DNA of 64,000 bases. Origin: an uncultured Steroidobacter sp. (GTDB lineage Bacteria; Pseudomonadota; Gammaproteobacteria; Steroidobacterales; Steroidobacteraceae). The stretch is from the NCBI GenBank assembly GCA_937864115.1, contig CALMII010000004.1, positions 124,001-188,000 on the forward strand, read 5' to 3'. The notes beneath the pieces were generated by a model. That model did no database searches and had not been told where the DNA came from. It saw only the letters and a list, made by a program, of their open reading frames with translations. Made by a program: the position numbers and the translations under genes. Of the stretch, positions 34,798-43,666 are shown one piece after another. Position 1 is the first letter of the stretch. The number at the start of each line of letters is the position of its first letter.

Positions 34798-35118
34798 CTA
34801 GTGGGCTCGGCGACCGGAACGCGGTTCCGTCAGCCACTCGCAAGCCTGATCTCGAAGTTGCGTGAGCGGTTGTCGACTGGCAATCCAGTAGCGATAGCGC
34901 CCAAGCTCCACACACAGCAACACATGCTCGCCATCATCGAACGTCCAGACGTGTGCTTGCCGCGATAGCGTCGGTACCTCCAGTAGCGTGCGGCCGATAA
35001 TCTGCCGATCGCCCTGGTACTCGAGCACCTCTCGCAACACGCGTCGCTCCGTCGCGATCTCACGTTCCTGCATCGTTAGGCGATGACTCGCCACTTCGCG
35101 CATTGAGTTCAGTGGCAT
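34798..35118 (-). CDS. Small hypothetical protein
   Basis: 106 aa, Arg-rich at both ends, with a beta-rich middle (HVWTFDDGEHVLLCVELGRYRYWIA). It may start at 35118 or at 35103. It lies between the Cas4-like and annealing-like genes in the same orientation. Short GC hairpins (GACCC/GGGTC, CCCCGCGCGGGG) follow its stop before the Cas4-like gene. No family recognised. Confidence 0.6.
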   Translation of the reverse strand: MPLNSMREVASHRLTMQEREIATERRVLREVLEYQGDRQIIGRTLLEVPTLSRQAHVWTFDDGEHVLLCVELGRYRYWIASRQPLTQLRDQACEWLTEPRSGRRAH

Positions 35119-35150
35119 ATCAACGCTCCGTCACAGTTCTGAATGAGCGC

Positions 35151-35286
35151 GTGGTGCGCCTCATCCAATGCTCTCGCTGATTGTCGGATCAGCAACCGAA
35201 CGAGGAAGCAGATGCGTCCTCGATAATCCCCTTTGTTCTACGGTCGGCATCGACCGCACAAGAAAGGGGAGTGCGTTCGCACTCCC
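35151..35286 (-). promoter_or_regulatory. Intergenic hairpin module B
   Basis: In minus-strand order: H1 (35267-35286) GGGAGTGC-GTTC-GCACTCCC; H2 with arms at 35228-35238 and about 35258-35269 sharing bases with H1, its inner stem CGGTCG-GCAT-CGACCG at 35241-35256; then stems CGAGGA/TCCTCG, GCTGAT/ATCAGC and ATGAG...CTCAT further on. H1 and H2 compete for the same GGGG, as in modules A and C. A clear copy of the conserved H4 element is absent, although the inner H2 stem is flanked by TTGTTCTA. Confidence 0.5.
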
Positions 35287-35299
35287 AAAGGGCAAATCC

Positions 35300-35968
35300 T
35301 CAGCTGGCTCGGCGTTCCTTCTGAATCTCACCGAGTCGCTGCAGCTCGCTTCGAGCTTGCTCTTCGGTCGAGATCTCACCGACCTGCACAGACAACTGGC
35401 GGGCCAGATTCTCGACCTGGCGACGAAGCGCGACAGGGACGCCTCGCGTGCGGCCAGTGGGCGCCGACGTGGTCGGCTCGCCCTCAGTACTGGACACTTG
35501 GGGTATGACGGAAGGACTCGGCGTCGACAGCCCCTGGCGGCGCATGTCGTGATCCTCGTCTCCGTCGAACACCTGGCCGCCGAAACCCAGCAGTGCGATC
35601 AGTCGCTGCTGCGCGGCCGTTTCCAATGACTCGAAATCCTTGTGTTCCGAGATGCACATGGAAGCGCTGGCCTTGCGGATGATCTGGTTCTGCCGGTCGT
35701 ACATCACCGCCGTGCACACCAGCGTGTTGATGTCGGCCTCGATACCTGGAAGCCCCACATCGGCAGGCTTCTTTCCACAAGCGATCGCTTCCTTGAGCAA
35801 TGCCAACCGGCCCGTTTGCAGTGACAACAGGTCGGTGACGACAGTTTCGATCCGATACTCCGAAGGGGGGTATGTCTTCAGAAAGTCCGGAAGCCGCGCG
35901 CCAAAGCGCTTGTAGTCGAAGCTGTGTCCATGGTCGTCGAATAGAGTTACGACTTTTTGCGTCATCAC
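35300..35968 (-). CDS. Possible single-strand annealing protein (low certainty)
   Basis: 222 aa. The core (FGARLPDFLKTYPPSEYRIE, then LPGIEADINTLVCTAVMYD) ends in an ETAAQQRLIALLGFGG stretch. A similar E-T-A-x-x-R-A-L-x-x-L-G pattern occurs in several phage and plasmid recombination proteins. A charged tail with a Pro/Ser linker follows. The position two genes from a Cas4-like exonuclease parallels bet-exo in SXT. This is inference from pattern and context; the family is not firmly identified. Confidence 0.55.
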   Translation of the reverse strand: MMTQKVVTLFDDHGHSFDYKRFGARLPDFLKTYPPSEYRIETVVTDLLSLQTGRLALLKEAIACGKKPADVGLPGIEADINTLVCTAVMYDRQNQIIRKASASMCISEHKDFESLETAAQQRLIALLGFGGQVFDGDEDHDMRRQGLSTPSPSVIPQVSSTEGEPTTSAPTGRTRGVPVALRRQVENLARQLSVQVGEISTEEQARSELQRLGEIQKERRAS

Positions 35969-35983
35969 ACTCCTCCAATGAAT

Positions 35984-36706
35984 TCAAGAAGCGCGCGCGC
36001 GAACGTCGCCACCGATTCCTTCCTTGACGATTTCGAAGGTATCGCGGCTGCGTTGAAACGTGCTCTTCGCCTCACCGTGCGAGCCTTGGGTCTGCGCACG
36101 GATGGTTACTGAGTGCGATCCGAGCCTCAGCACTCGAATCACTTCGCCGACTTTCGCGCCCGATTGTTCGAGCGCTCGAGCAAGGTCGATGCCGGTAATG
36201 CGCCGGACTTGTCCCGTATCCCCATCCAGCAAGTCCACGCAGTAGACGAGCCCATCGCGGGGTCCCGCATACAGCAGCTGTCCGCGTACGCTCGCCGACT
36301 CGTCGGCACTGACCGGCAGAAACTTGCCCGGCGCCGACACACGCCGTGTGAGCGCACCTTCCAGTGCATCGATTTCCTTCACTTTCGAGTAGAGAATCCG
36401 CAGGCTCTTCACCGCCTCCTGCTCGACACGTTCCCAGGCATCGCTGGTACGCATCTCCTGCTGCTCATCTCGATAGACGAAGCGATCGATCTCACATCGC
36501 CGCGGTTTGCCGAGCTTCTGTCGCAACGCTTTCGATTCCAGCACAACGTAGCGGCGGATCTTCCCGTCCGAGCACAGATAGTGGTGGATCGCGGCGTCGC
36601 GATACCGCACGACGCGGCTGCGAAACAGAGTCGGTCTCGAATCCCCGCGTGAGGATCGGCCCGATTGTTCAAAAGCAGGCGCAGGCGCCTGCGATGCGTT
36701 ACTCAT
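35984..36706 (-). CDS. Hypothetical DNA-processing-associated protein
   Basis: 240 aa from the ATG at 36706 (AGGAG upstream). The N-terminal 30 residues are low-complexity, the middle is helical and charged, and the C-terminal 80 residues are beta-rich (RGQLLYAGPRDGLVYCVDLL, ending GAKVGEVIRVLRLGSHSVTI). That C-terminal block resembles accessory domains in plasmid relaxase/primase proteins, but I cannot name the family. It lies between nrdJ and the annealing-like gene and is preceded by hairpin module C. Confidence 0.6.
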   Translation of the reverse strand: MSNASQAPAPAFEQSGRSSRGDSRPTLFRSRVVRYRDAAIHHYLCSDGKIRRYVVLESKALRQKLGKPRRCEIDRFVYRDEQQEMRTSDAWERVEQEAVKSLRILYSKVKEIDALEGALTRRVSAPGKFLPVSADESASVRGQLLYAGPRDGLVYCVDLLDGDTGQVRRITGIDLARALEQSGAKVGEVIRVLRLGSHSVTIRAQTQGSHGEAKSTFQRSRDTFEIVKEGIGGDVRARAS

Positions 36707-36748
36707 CACATGACAACTCCTCTTCAAGAGATTGCGCTGAGCATTCAA

Positions 36749-36921
36749 CCCCGCATGCGAAGCGGGGAGGGGAGGGCACAGGACGTGACCCACCGCATTC
36801 TGTCTGCTTGTTTTGCGTGGCCAGTGACCACGTGCGTCCCGACATTATCGGGCTTGCGATTCCGCTTTCTTCAAACGCTCCATAAAGCGCTTGAAGAAAG
36901 CGGCGCTCTTGCGAGCGCCGC
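36749..36921 (-). promoter_or_regulatory. Intergenic hairpin module C
   Basis: In minus-strand order: H1 36900-36921 (9-bp GC arms, GCAA loop on the minus strand); H2 perfect 12-bp arms 36863-36874 and 36891-36902 with an inner stem, sharing GCG with H1; H3 36838-36852 (CCCGA-CATTA-TCGGG); H4 36808-36832, the conserved element (CGTGG/CCACG, loop CCAGTGA, flank TTGTTTTGCG); H5 36749-36767 (CCCCGC/GCGGGG). It lies between nrdJ and the next gene. Order and spacing repeat modules A and D. Confidence 0.6.
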
Positions 36922-36932
36922 GGAAGGGCTGT

Positions 36933-39791
36933 CTATCCACATTCTCCTTGTTCGCCACACGCAGTGCAGAGCTTGCATCCGCCGTGAGTCACGACGGCGT
37001 AGCTTCCACACGCGAGGCACAGTCGGCCCGGACACACTTCCATTGCGCCGACGGACCGAACCAACGCAAGTTTCGGAGCGGGGGCCTCAACGACTCCCAT
37101 CGGCTCTACCGGCAATCCACTCTCGTCCAGAATGCCGAGCATCACGAACCGATGAATGATCAGCCGCGCGATATAAGCCACTGTGCTCGGATAGACCCGC
37201 TGGTGCTTTGCGATCGGATCCGGCGCAAAGAAGTCGCCTTTGGGCTCCGCGTAGTTCAGTAGCTCACGAAGCTTCTTGCCGATCCACGCCGGATCAATCA
37301 CCCGCATGTCCATCGACAAGGCCATGCACAAACCATCCAGCGCTCGCGGATAGTGACCCGCCAACAGCATTGCGTACGGTCTGCGCTCGAGCGACGCACC
37401 GCGCGTGTACTCAAGCTCCTTGAGTGCAAGCGTGAACTCGTCTTTCGATCCCTCGTTGCTGATGTCCACAGTCCACGACAACGTGCCTTGCGGGCCCGTG
37501 GTCGGCTCGTGCGTCGACATCAGCGCGTTCAGGACTGGCGTCTCGGTGATGCCGTCAAACGCTCCAAGCTCGCTGCACCGATGATGGATCAGTGTCGCCA
37601 TGGCGGCGACGATGCCGGGCACCTGGCGAGGCGCGCCCGTCGGCGGCATGGGCAAGGAAAAGCTCTCACCGGCGGACTGGCAGCGCGCCAGCATCTCCAG
37701 CTTGTGCTTCAGCCATCCACGATCCTTCGCATACATGTCGTAGCTCAGGTTGATGGCCAGGGCATTGAGTCCTCTCGGCGCTTCGAGCCCGTTCACCCAC
37801 ACCTCAAACGGCTCTCTCGATCCGTTCTCGACGTGTCCGACGAACAGCGCGAACTTCTCGCCCCTCGGATGACGCACCATGTAGCAGTGCGCAGGGTTGC
37901 CATCCGTCAGTTGAGGTCGCCGCGGCCAACGCAGGCTGTTGAGCGTCGGTGTTGCGATCTTTTCCAATACCAACCGGCGGTTCTGGATATCCGACACGCT
38001 GGCCGGCTCTCGAGGCTCCGCCGCTGCGTCCACCCCGAGGATCGACCCTGTAATTGGATTGGGCCGAAACGTCGCCAATGACTTTGCGCCTTCACGCCAG
38101 GCTACTTGGTAGAGGGCCTTGAACGTGTCGAGCGGATAGTCCGAAGGGATGTTGACCGTCTTTGAGATGCTCGCATCCACGAAGGGTTGGACCGCAGCGA
38201 CCATTTTGGCGTGGTCATCTGCAGAAATGTTCAGCGCCGAAATGAACGCATCGGGCAAACGCTGCGGATCATTTCCCATCGCAACGAACACACGGTACGC
38301 GTGATCGTAGACGTCCATCGTTTCCCAGCCGTCAGCGGCTGTGCGAGAACGACGCCGGCGTTTCGTCACGAACTCATACACCGGTTCGATGCCATTGCTC
38401 ACATTGTCAGCAAGCGCGAGCGAGACCGTTCCGGTCGGCGCAATCGCCAGCAAGTGACTGTTGCGGATCCCGTGCTCTGCAATCGATGTTCGAATCCCAA
38501 CGGGCAAACGCTTGATGAAGGTACCGGCAAGGTACGCCTGCGCATCGAACCACGGAAACGCACCGCGTTCTTTTGCGAGGTTCACCGATGCCTCATAGGC
38601 TGCGTCTCGCATGAGCTCCGCCACGCGACTCGCAAAGGCCCGCGCCTCTGAGGTGTCGTATCGAACACCCAGCATGATCAGAGCATCTCCCAGACCGAGG
38701 AAGCCTAGACCCACGCGACGTTTACTCGCGGCTTCAGCCCGCTGCTGTTCCAATGGCCACTGCGTCAAGTCAAGGACATTGTCGAGCATCCGAACGGCAA
38801 CGCCAGCGAGCTCACGGAAGGACTGCTCATCGAACCGTGCCGTCGGCAAGAATGCATCGCGAACGAGGGCAGCCAGATTGATGCTGCCAAGACAGCAGCA
38901 CCCGTAGGCCGGCAGTGGTTCCTCGGCACACGGGTTCGTGGCTTCGATCGATTCGCAGTAATGCAAATTGTTCTCCGCATTGACGCGATCGATGAAAACG
39001 ACGCCAGGCTCACCGTGATCGTAGGTAGAACGCATGATCGCATCCCACAATTCACGTGCACGCACGCGACGGTACACGTATCGACCGTCTGCACGACGAA
39101 CGACGTCGTTGTAGCCGGCCAGGTGCGGGCTCGGTGCTGCCTGATGGACCAGCTCGAAATCAGCATCCGACGACACCGCTTCCATGAACTGGTCGGTAAC
39201 CGCGACGCTGATGTTGAAGTTGGTCAATGCGCCCTTCGAATCCTTGCTGCGAATGAACTCTTCGATGTCTGGATGATCGATGCGCAGAATTCCCATCTGT
39301 GCACCGCGTCTGGCGCCGGCCGATTGCACCGTCTGACAGGCGGAGTCGAACACGTGCATGTAAGACACGGGACCGCTGGCGTCCGAGTCAGTCGTCCTCA
39401 CGTACGCGCCGCGCGGGCGGATGCGTGAGAAGTCATAACCGACGCCGCCACCGCGTCGCATGGTCTCGGCCGCTTCGCGAAGTGCGACGAAGATCCCGGG
39501 ATAGGAATCGTTGTCTTCGTTCGCGATCGAATCGGCAACGGGCTGAACGAAGCAGTTGATCAACGTCGCCGACAGTTTCGTGCCGGCCGCCGAGTTGATC
39601 CGCCCGGCCATGATGACGCCGCGACGTTGTGCGTCGAGAAACACAGTCTCCCAACGTTCGGCATCATCATGCTCGATCGATGCGAGCGCCTTCGCCACGC
39701 GACGGCGAACGTCATCGACATTGCTTTCCTGCATCTTGCAGTACTTCTCGCGCAGGACCTCCATCGAGGCCTCTTGGTGTGCGAGTTCCAT
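36933..39791 (-). CDS. nrdJ: Class II (adenosylcobalamin-dependent) ribonucleotide reductase NrdJ
   Basis: 952 aa from the ATG at 39791 with a GGAGGA ribosome site. It reduces ribonucleotides to deoxyribonucleotides using a B12 radical. Visible family features are LINCFVQP with the first redox Cys, [16 protein letters not shown], and [22 protein letters not shown] in two blocks, holding the radical-site Cys and the second redox Cys. [19 protein letters not shown] follows. The C-terminal third holds a TSCPD-like domain and a zinc-binding tail ([10 protein letters not shown], then CKLCTACG). No NrdB or NrdD partner is near. It could supply dNTPs in the recipient after transfer and works with or without oxygen. 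Confidence 0.95.
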   Translation of the reverse strand: MELAHQEASMEVLREKYCKMQESNVDDVRRRVAKALASIEHDDAERWETVFLDAQRRGVIMAGRINSAAGTKLSATLINCFVQPVADSIANEDNDSYPGIFVALREAAETMRRGGGVGYDFSRIRPRGAYVRTTDSDASGPVSYMHVFDSACQTVQSAGARRGAQMGILRIDHPDIEEFIRSKDSKGALTNFNISVAVTDQFMEAVSSDADFELVHQAAPSPHLAGYNDVVRRADGRYVYRRVRARELWDAIMRSTYDHGEPGVVFIDRVNAENNLHYCESIEATNPCAEEPLPAYGCCCLGSINLAALVRDAFLPTARFDEQSFRELAGVAVRMLDNVLDLTQWPLEQQRAEAASKRRVGLGFLGLGDALIMLGVRYDTSEARAFASRVAELMRDAAYEASVNLAKERGAFPWFDAQAYLAGTFIKRLPVGIRTSIAEHGIRNSHLLAIAPTGTVSLALADNVSNGIEPVYEFVTKRRRRSRTAADGWETMDVYDHAYRVFVAMGNDPQRLPDAFISALNISADDHAKMVAAVQPFVDASISKTVNIPSDYPLDTFKALYQVAWREGAKSLATFRPNPITGSILGVDAAAEPREPASVSDIQNRRLVLEKIATPTLNSLRWPRRPQLTDGNPAHCYMVRHPRGEKFALFVGHVENGSREPFEVWVNGLEAPRGLNALAINLSYDMYAKDRGWLKHKLEMLARCQSAGESFSLPMPPTGAPRQVPGIVAAMATLIHHRCSELGAFDGITETPVLNALMSTHEPTTGPQGTLSWTVDISNEGSKDEFTLALKELEYTRGASLERRPYAMLLAGHYPRALDGLCMALSMDMRVIDPAWIGKKLRELLNYAEPKGDFFAPDPIAKHQRVYPSTVAYIARLIIHRFVMLGILDESGLPVEPMGVVEAPAPKLALVRSVGAMEVCPGRLCLACGSYAVVTHGGCKLCTACGEQGECG

Positions 39792-40666
39792 GGTTTGATC
39801 CTCCAACAGTGATGGAAAGTTCTCTGGTGCCCCATCCGGCACCGAAGAACCTCGGAAAAGATGGGGCAGCAGCATGAGCGACATGCGGCTGGCCGGTTGT
39901 TTAGCGTGGCCGACGACCACGATGACGTGACTGATTTCAGTCACGAACAATCCGAAGCAAACGGGTGGGAGCGCGGGGATCGCGCAGCGGCAGAGAAGCC
40001 AACGAGGTGCGCGAGCAGCGAGAGAAGCGTCGACTGCAACAGAAGGCGCTTAGAACCGCCTGAGATCAAGCGACTCTAAGCGCCTCCCGAAAGGGAGGAA
40101 CGCCCGACGACGGCAAGCATCGTCAACGCCGTAAGAATGGCAACGAAAAGCCACCATTCGATTCAGATGAGCGAGAACGCTCAGAACGGCTAGAGCGGGC
40201 CAGGCTCTGGTACGCGGGCGCTTAGATGCCCACCTGCGATTGGCAGTCGCAGGGATGATGCATGCATGCACACATCACCGATACAGGCTCATTTATCTGG
40301 TGAGCTCCCAGTCGCGATGCAAACAAGTGCATCGACAAAAAACCGAGGGCGCGGCTCGAAAGCACAGAGCGAAGTGCTCAAGGGAAAGGTGTGCGTTCGA
40401 AACGCGCCGAGCTGGGTGCTCGCAGGTCTCGGTAGTCCAGTTCGGCTACTGCGCAGGAGAACCTGGTGGCTTGATGGTGCGGAATCGGAAATTCGATCGT
40501 CAACACCGGTGGGCGAAAACTGCCCTGTCCCACGGCTACGGGTGGCTCTTATCCGCCGTCTTCATCTAACCCTGACGCGTCGGACGGCTCCGCTGCCGAA
40601 TTTTGCGGGCCTCGAAGGCACTCTTCAGCACGGACCTCACGTGCAGGGAACCCTTACTCTGCCGTC
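39792..40666. other. Gene-free structured region upstream of nrdJ, including hairpin module D
   Basis: 875 bp without a convincing gene. Module D: H1 40083-40098 (CCTCCC-GAAA-GGGAGG), H2 arms 40045-40053 and 40076-40084 (GGCGCTTAG/CTAAGCGCC) sharing bases with H1, H3 39927-39944 (GTGACTG/CAGTCAC) and H4 39897-39921 (CGTGG/CCACG, loop CCGACGA, flank TTGTTTAGCG). More stems follow up to about 40270, for example GAGCG-AGAA-CGCTC and GGGC...GCCC. Since no gene lies upstream on the minus strand, the module is probably transcribed as the nrdJ leader. The segment 40270-40666 shows nothing I can name. Confidence 0.5.
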
Positions 40667-41503
40667 ATGCCCAGGCGACTTCAGAACGCAGTCCGGTTTG
40701 CGCATGTGCTGGTTGCAACCTACGTCGTGTGTTGTACGCCACTGCTTGCGCTTGCGGGCAGCGCAATACTCGTCTGGGCGTTCCTCCACGGTCTCAGCTT
40801 TCTACAGGAGCGTATGCCGCCGCCACTCGTGCTCCCGCTCCTCATTGCGGCGTGCCTGGGCGCCTCGGCGTTGCTCGTCCTCGTGCTGCTGGGATATCTC
40901 TTTGTGCCGCCGACCGTGCTCGCCCGCCGGTCGGTCCAAAAGGCAACCCTCGAAGTCGTGCGGCCGGAACAAACAGGAACGGTCCTCAAGAAACTCTGCG
41001 GCAGAGCAAGAATCGCGGTGCCCCATGTGCTGTTCTACGACGAGGGAAGCACCCCGTCGCCAGCAGCGTGGTCGTACTCAACAGCCTGGGGCCACGCAAT
41101 CGTGCTGCCGCAACGCGCGAGCGCGAGCATGGCGCCCGAGCAGCTCCATTGGCTGCTCGCCCGGCAATGCGTCTTCATCCGCTCAGGTCATGCGCTCTTC
41201 GACGGGCTCTGGCAGTACGTGCAGCTCGCCGTGCTCGCCACGATTCGTGGCTTAGATGTCGTGGTGAATGGAGCGCTGCGGAGCAGCTCCGCCAATCCGA
41301 TCGCCTGGCTACTGGCTGCACTTGCGGTCTCGCCGATTCTGCTCGTGAGTTGTTCGGCGGCGATGAGCGCCCGCGCAATGAGGCACTGCTATCCCCGGAT
41401 CGACGCATGGTTGTCGTCGACGGATCGATCGTGCGAGGTGCAAGCCGTGGCGAGCATTGTGGGCGACTTCAGCGACGGACCCACACTGGCAAAACAACCA
41501 TGA
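40667..41503 (+). CDS. M48/HtpX-like membrane protein lacking the HEXXH zinc site
   Basis: 278 aa. It has two N-terminal membrane helices (residues about 10-35 and 48-80) and a soluble domain that resembles M48 peptidases (HVLFYDEGSTPSPAA, WGHAIVLP, MAPEQLHWLLARQCVF), then two more hydrophobic segments. Where M48 members have HEXXH, this protein has RQCVF (residues about 164-168), so it should not bind catalytic zinc. First gene of a plus-strand cluster with a small membrane protein, RecJ-like and helicase-nuclease genes. Possibly a membrane anchor or adaptor for them (inference). Confidence 0.65.
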   Translation: MPRRLQNAVRFAHVLVATYVVCCTPLLALAGSAILVWAFLHGLSFLQERMPPPLVLPLLIAACLGASALLVLVLLGYLFVPPTVLARRSVQKATLEVVRPEQTGTVLKKLCGRARIAVPHVLFYDEGSTPSPAAWSYSTAWGHAIVLPQRASASMAPEQLHWLLARQCVFIRSGHALFDGLWQYVQLAVLATIRGLDVVVNGALRSSSANPIAWLLAALAVSPILLVSCSAAMSARAMRHCYPRIDAWLSSTDRSCEVQAVASIVGDFSDGPTLAKQP

Positions 41504-41543
41504 TCGATCGTTCTAGAACGCTTAGAACCAAAAGCAACGGGCT

Positions 41544-41810
41544 ATGCCAGACCTCAAACGTCCCGAGGCGCCTGCCTCCGCTAGTACATTCCTGACTCGC
41601 TACGTGCGAATCGCAGCACGCATCGTCCGGGCACCACCTCGTGTGCTGATCGGATCTGGTGTGGTCATCGTGTGCCTCGTGGTGCTGTTACCACCGAGCT
41701 CCAGTGCCGTGCTCTGGTTCTTCCACGCACATGGTGTATGGATCGGGACGCTGCTGATCGGGACCGGCTTGTTCGTCTCGCTCGCGAAACGCGACGACGA
41801 AAATCCCTAG
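41544..41810 (+). CDS. Small two-helix membrane protein
   Basis: 88 aa. Two hydrophobic helices (VLIGSGVVIVCLVVLL and VLWFFHAHGVWIGTLLIGTGLFV) follow a basic N-terminus, with a short charged tail. It lies 40 bp after the M48-like gene and before recJ on the same strand. No family recognised. Confidence 0.65.
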   Translation: MPDLKRPEAPASASTFLTRYVRIAARIVRAPPRVLIGSGVVIVCLVVLLPPSSSAVLWFFHAHGVWIGTLLIGTGLFVSLAKRDDENP

Positions 41811-41881
41811 AGGACACGCGGTGAGTTGCAGTTGCTCGGAAGCATGCGAGGTTGGCAGAGATCCATTCCACCGGAGCTGCC

Positions 41882-43666
41882 ATGGTTGCCTCGTTGATCG
41901 AATCGTCCAGTCTCTTTCAGCAGGATCTTCCGCGTCTTGAGCGGCGGCCGTGGGTCGAAGTCACTTATCAGAACGCGCTGCGAGAGGGCATTGCAGAGCC
42001 GGTTGCGCGCGTCATCGCGCGACGCAACGTTGCGGGCAGTAGCGTCCATTCCTTCCTGAATGCGACGCTTCAACAACTCACGCCCGAATCCATGCTTGCC
42101 GACATCGACATCGCGGCGCAACGGCTCGCGACAGCTATCATTACGCAAGAGTGCATCGGAATTGAGACGGACTACGACATGGACGGGATCGGCGCCCACG
42201 CCACGTTCGTGCGCGCCTTGGTGGATTTTTGGCGCCATCCGAAGGACCGCGTCCTAAGCTTCATCGGTCATCGGCTCATCGATGGCTATGGCCTGAGTGA
42301 TGCCGTCGCAGATCGAATAGCGGCGTCGCCGGCGACCTTGGTCGTGACGGCTGATAACGGGTCGAGCGATGAACCGCGAATTGCCCGTCTGAAGGCGGCC
42401 GGCATCGATGTCATCGTCACGGACCACCATCATTTCAACGCAGCGCCCGACAGTGCGTATGCGTTCATCAATCCGCAGCGGCCTGACTGCACGTATCCAG
42501 ACAAAGCAGTGGCCGGTGGAATGGTGCTCTGGCTCTTGCTCCGCGCGACCGAGAGAGTTCTGAAGGACGCAGGTCACCTCTCGAGAGAGACGCCTTCGCT
42601 CGAGCTCCTGCTCGACTACGTGGCCTGCTCCACCGTCGCGGACTGCGTGTCGTTGGCCAGCATCAACAACCGGGCGGTCGTACGCGCGGGGCTCGATGCC
42701 ATGAACCGAATGACTCGGCACTGCTGGGAGCAGTTCAGCCGGTTGCTTCGCTGCGATGAGTTCTCTGCAGACAGCATTGCCTATGGGATAGCGCCACGGA
42801 TCAATGCACGCACGCGACTATCCGATCCGTTTGCCGCCTTGCATCTACTCATGGCGAACGAGCATCGGCGGGCGCGCGACGTCGCCGAGCTGCTGCATGC
42901 CGAGAATGAGGCGCGGAAAGTAATCGAGAGCCAGATGATCGCCGAGGCGGTGAGTGAGGCGGCGCACTTGGTACAGCTCGGCCGCAGGAGCATCTGTCTG
43001 CTATTGCCGGACGGACATAGCGGCGTCCAGGGCATCTGCAGCTCGCGATTGGTGGAGCGATTTGGACGGCCAACGTTCCTCTTCTCACCGTCCATCGGAG
43101 CCGCGGACCTGGTGACCGGTAGCGCACGAAGTGGAGACCGATTTCACGTTCAACAAGCGTTGACGGAGATCCACGCGCGCGCACCAGGGTTGATTGTGAA
43201 GTTCGGCGGGCACAAGGCGGCCGCAGGCGCCACGGTGCGACGCGAGGATTTCGAGCGATTCGCACGACTGTTCGAAGACCTGGCGTGCAAGCAGCTGACG
43301 GAGGAGCAAGTCGGACCCGTCGTTCACTCGGACGGTGAGCTCGCCGAGGAGGAACTGACTCTCGACTCCGTGCATGCGCTTCGCGTGCTCGAGCCAACGG
43401 GGCGAGGCTTCGAGCCGGCGCGCTTCGACGGCGAGTTCAAGGTGTCGAACATTCGTGCGATTGGTGATGAAACGCACCTGAGCATGGATCTCACGCGCGG
43501 TCGGGTCATGCTGCGGGGCGTGTGGTTTCGTGCGCGTCAGTCGCCGCGAGCGGCAATGCCGATCACAAACGGCGAGACAGCCCGTTTCGTCTACTCGCTC
43601 GTGGAGAATGAGTATCGGCGTAGGCGATCGCTCGAACTTCGCGTCGAGGCGAGGTGCGCATTGTGA
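41882..43666 (+). CDS. RecJ-like single-strand-specific exonuclease (DHH family)
   Basis: 594 aa from the ATG at 41882 with GGAG upstream; a TTG at 41852 is an alternative. DHH-family motifs are present: TDYDMDG (near 96), VVTADNG, VTDHHHF (near 180) and CSTVADCV; the DHHA1 motif is GGHKAAAGA near 442. A C-terminal OB-like domain follows. Length is close to chromosomal RecJ (577 aa). RecJ degrades single-stranded DNA 5' to 3' in repair and recombination. It overlaps the next gene by a GTGA, so the RecJ and helicase-nuclease products are probably made together. Confidence 0.9.
   Translation: MVASLIESSSLFQQDLPRLERRPWVEVTYQNALREGIAEPVARVIARRNVAGSSVHSFLNATLQQLTPESMLADIDIAAQRLATAIITQECIGIETDYDMDGIGAHATFVRALVDFWRHPKDRVLSFIGHRLIDGYGLSDAVADRIAASPATLVVTADNGSSDEPRIARLKAAGIDVIVTDHHHFNAAPDSAYAFINPQRPDCTYPDKAVAGGMVLWLLLRATERVLKDAGHLSRETPSLELLLDYVACSTVADCVSLASINNRAVVRAGLDAMNRMTRHCWEQFSRLLRCDEFSADSIAYGIAPRINARTRLSDPFAALHLLMANEHRRARDVAELLHAENEARKVIESQMIAEAVSEAAHLVQLGRRSICLLLPDGHSGVQGICSSRLVERFGRPTFLFSPSIGAADLVTGSARSGDRFHVQQALTEIHARAPGLIVKFGGHKAAAGATVRREDFERFARLFEDLACKQLTEEQVGPVVHSDGELAEEELTLDSVHALRVLEPTGRGFEPARFDGEFKVSNIRAIGDETHLSMDLTRGRVMLRGVWFRARQSPRAAMPITNGETARFVYSLVENEYRRRRSLELRVEARCAL

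Noticed and set aside
39792..40270. Cobalamin riboswitch upstream of the B12-dependent nrdJ
   Set aside because: I could not find the conserved B12 box; hairpins of the same design occur before unrelated genes in this window.
40240..40569. 109-aa plus-strand frame upstream of the M48-like gene
   Set aside because: No recognisable feature, Arg/Cys-rich, no ribosome site.
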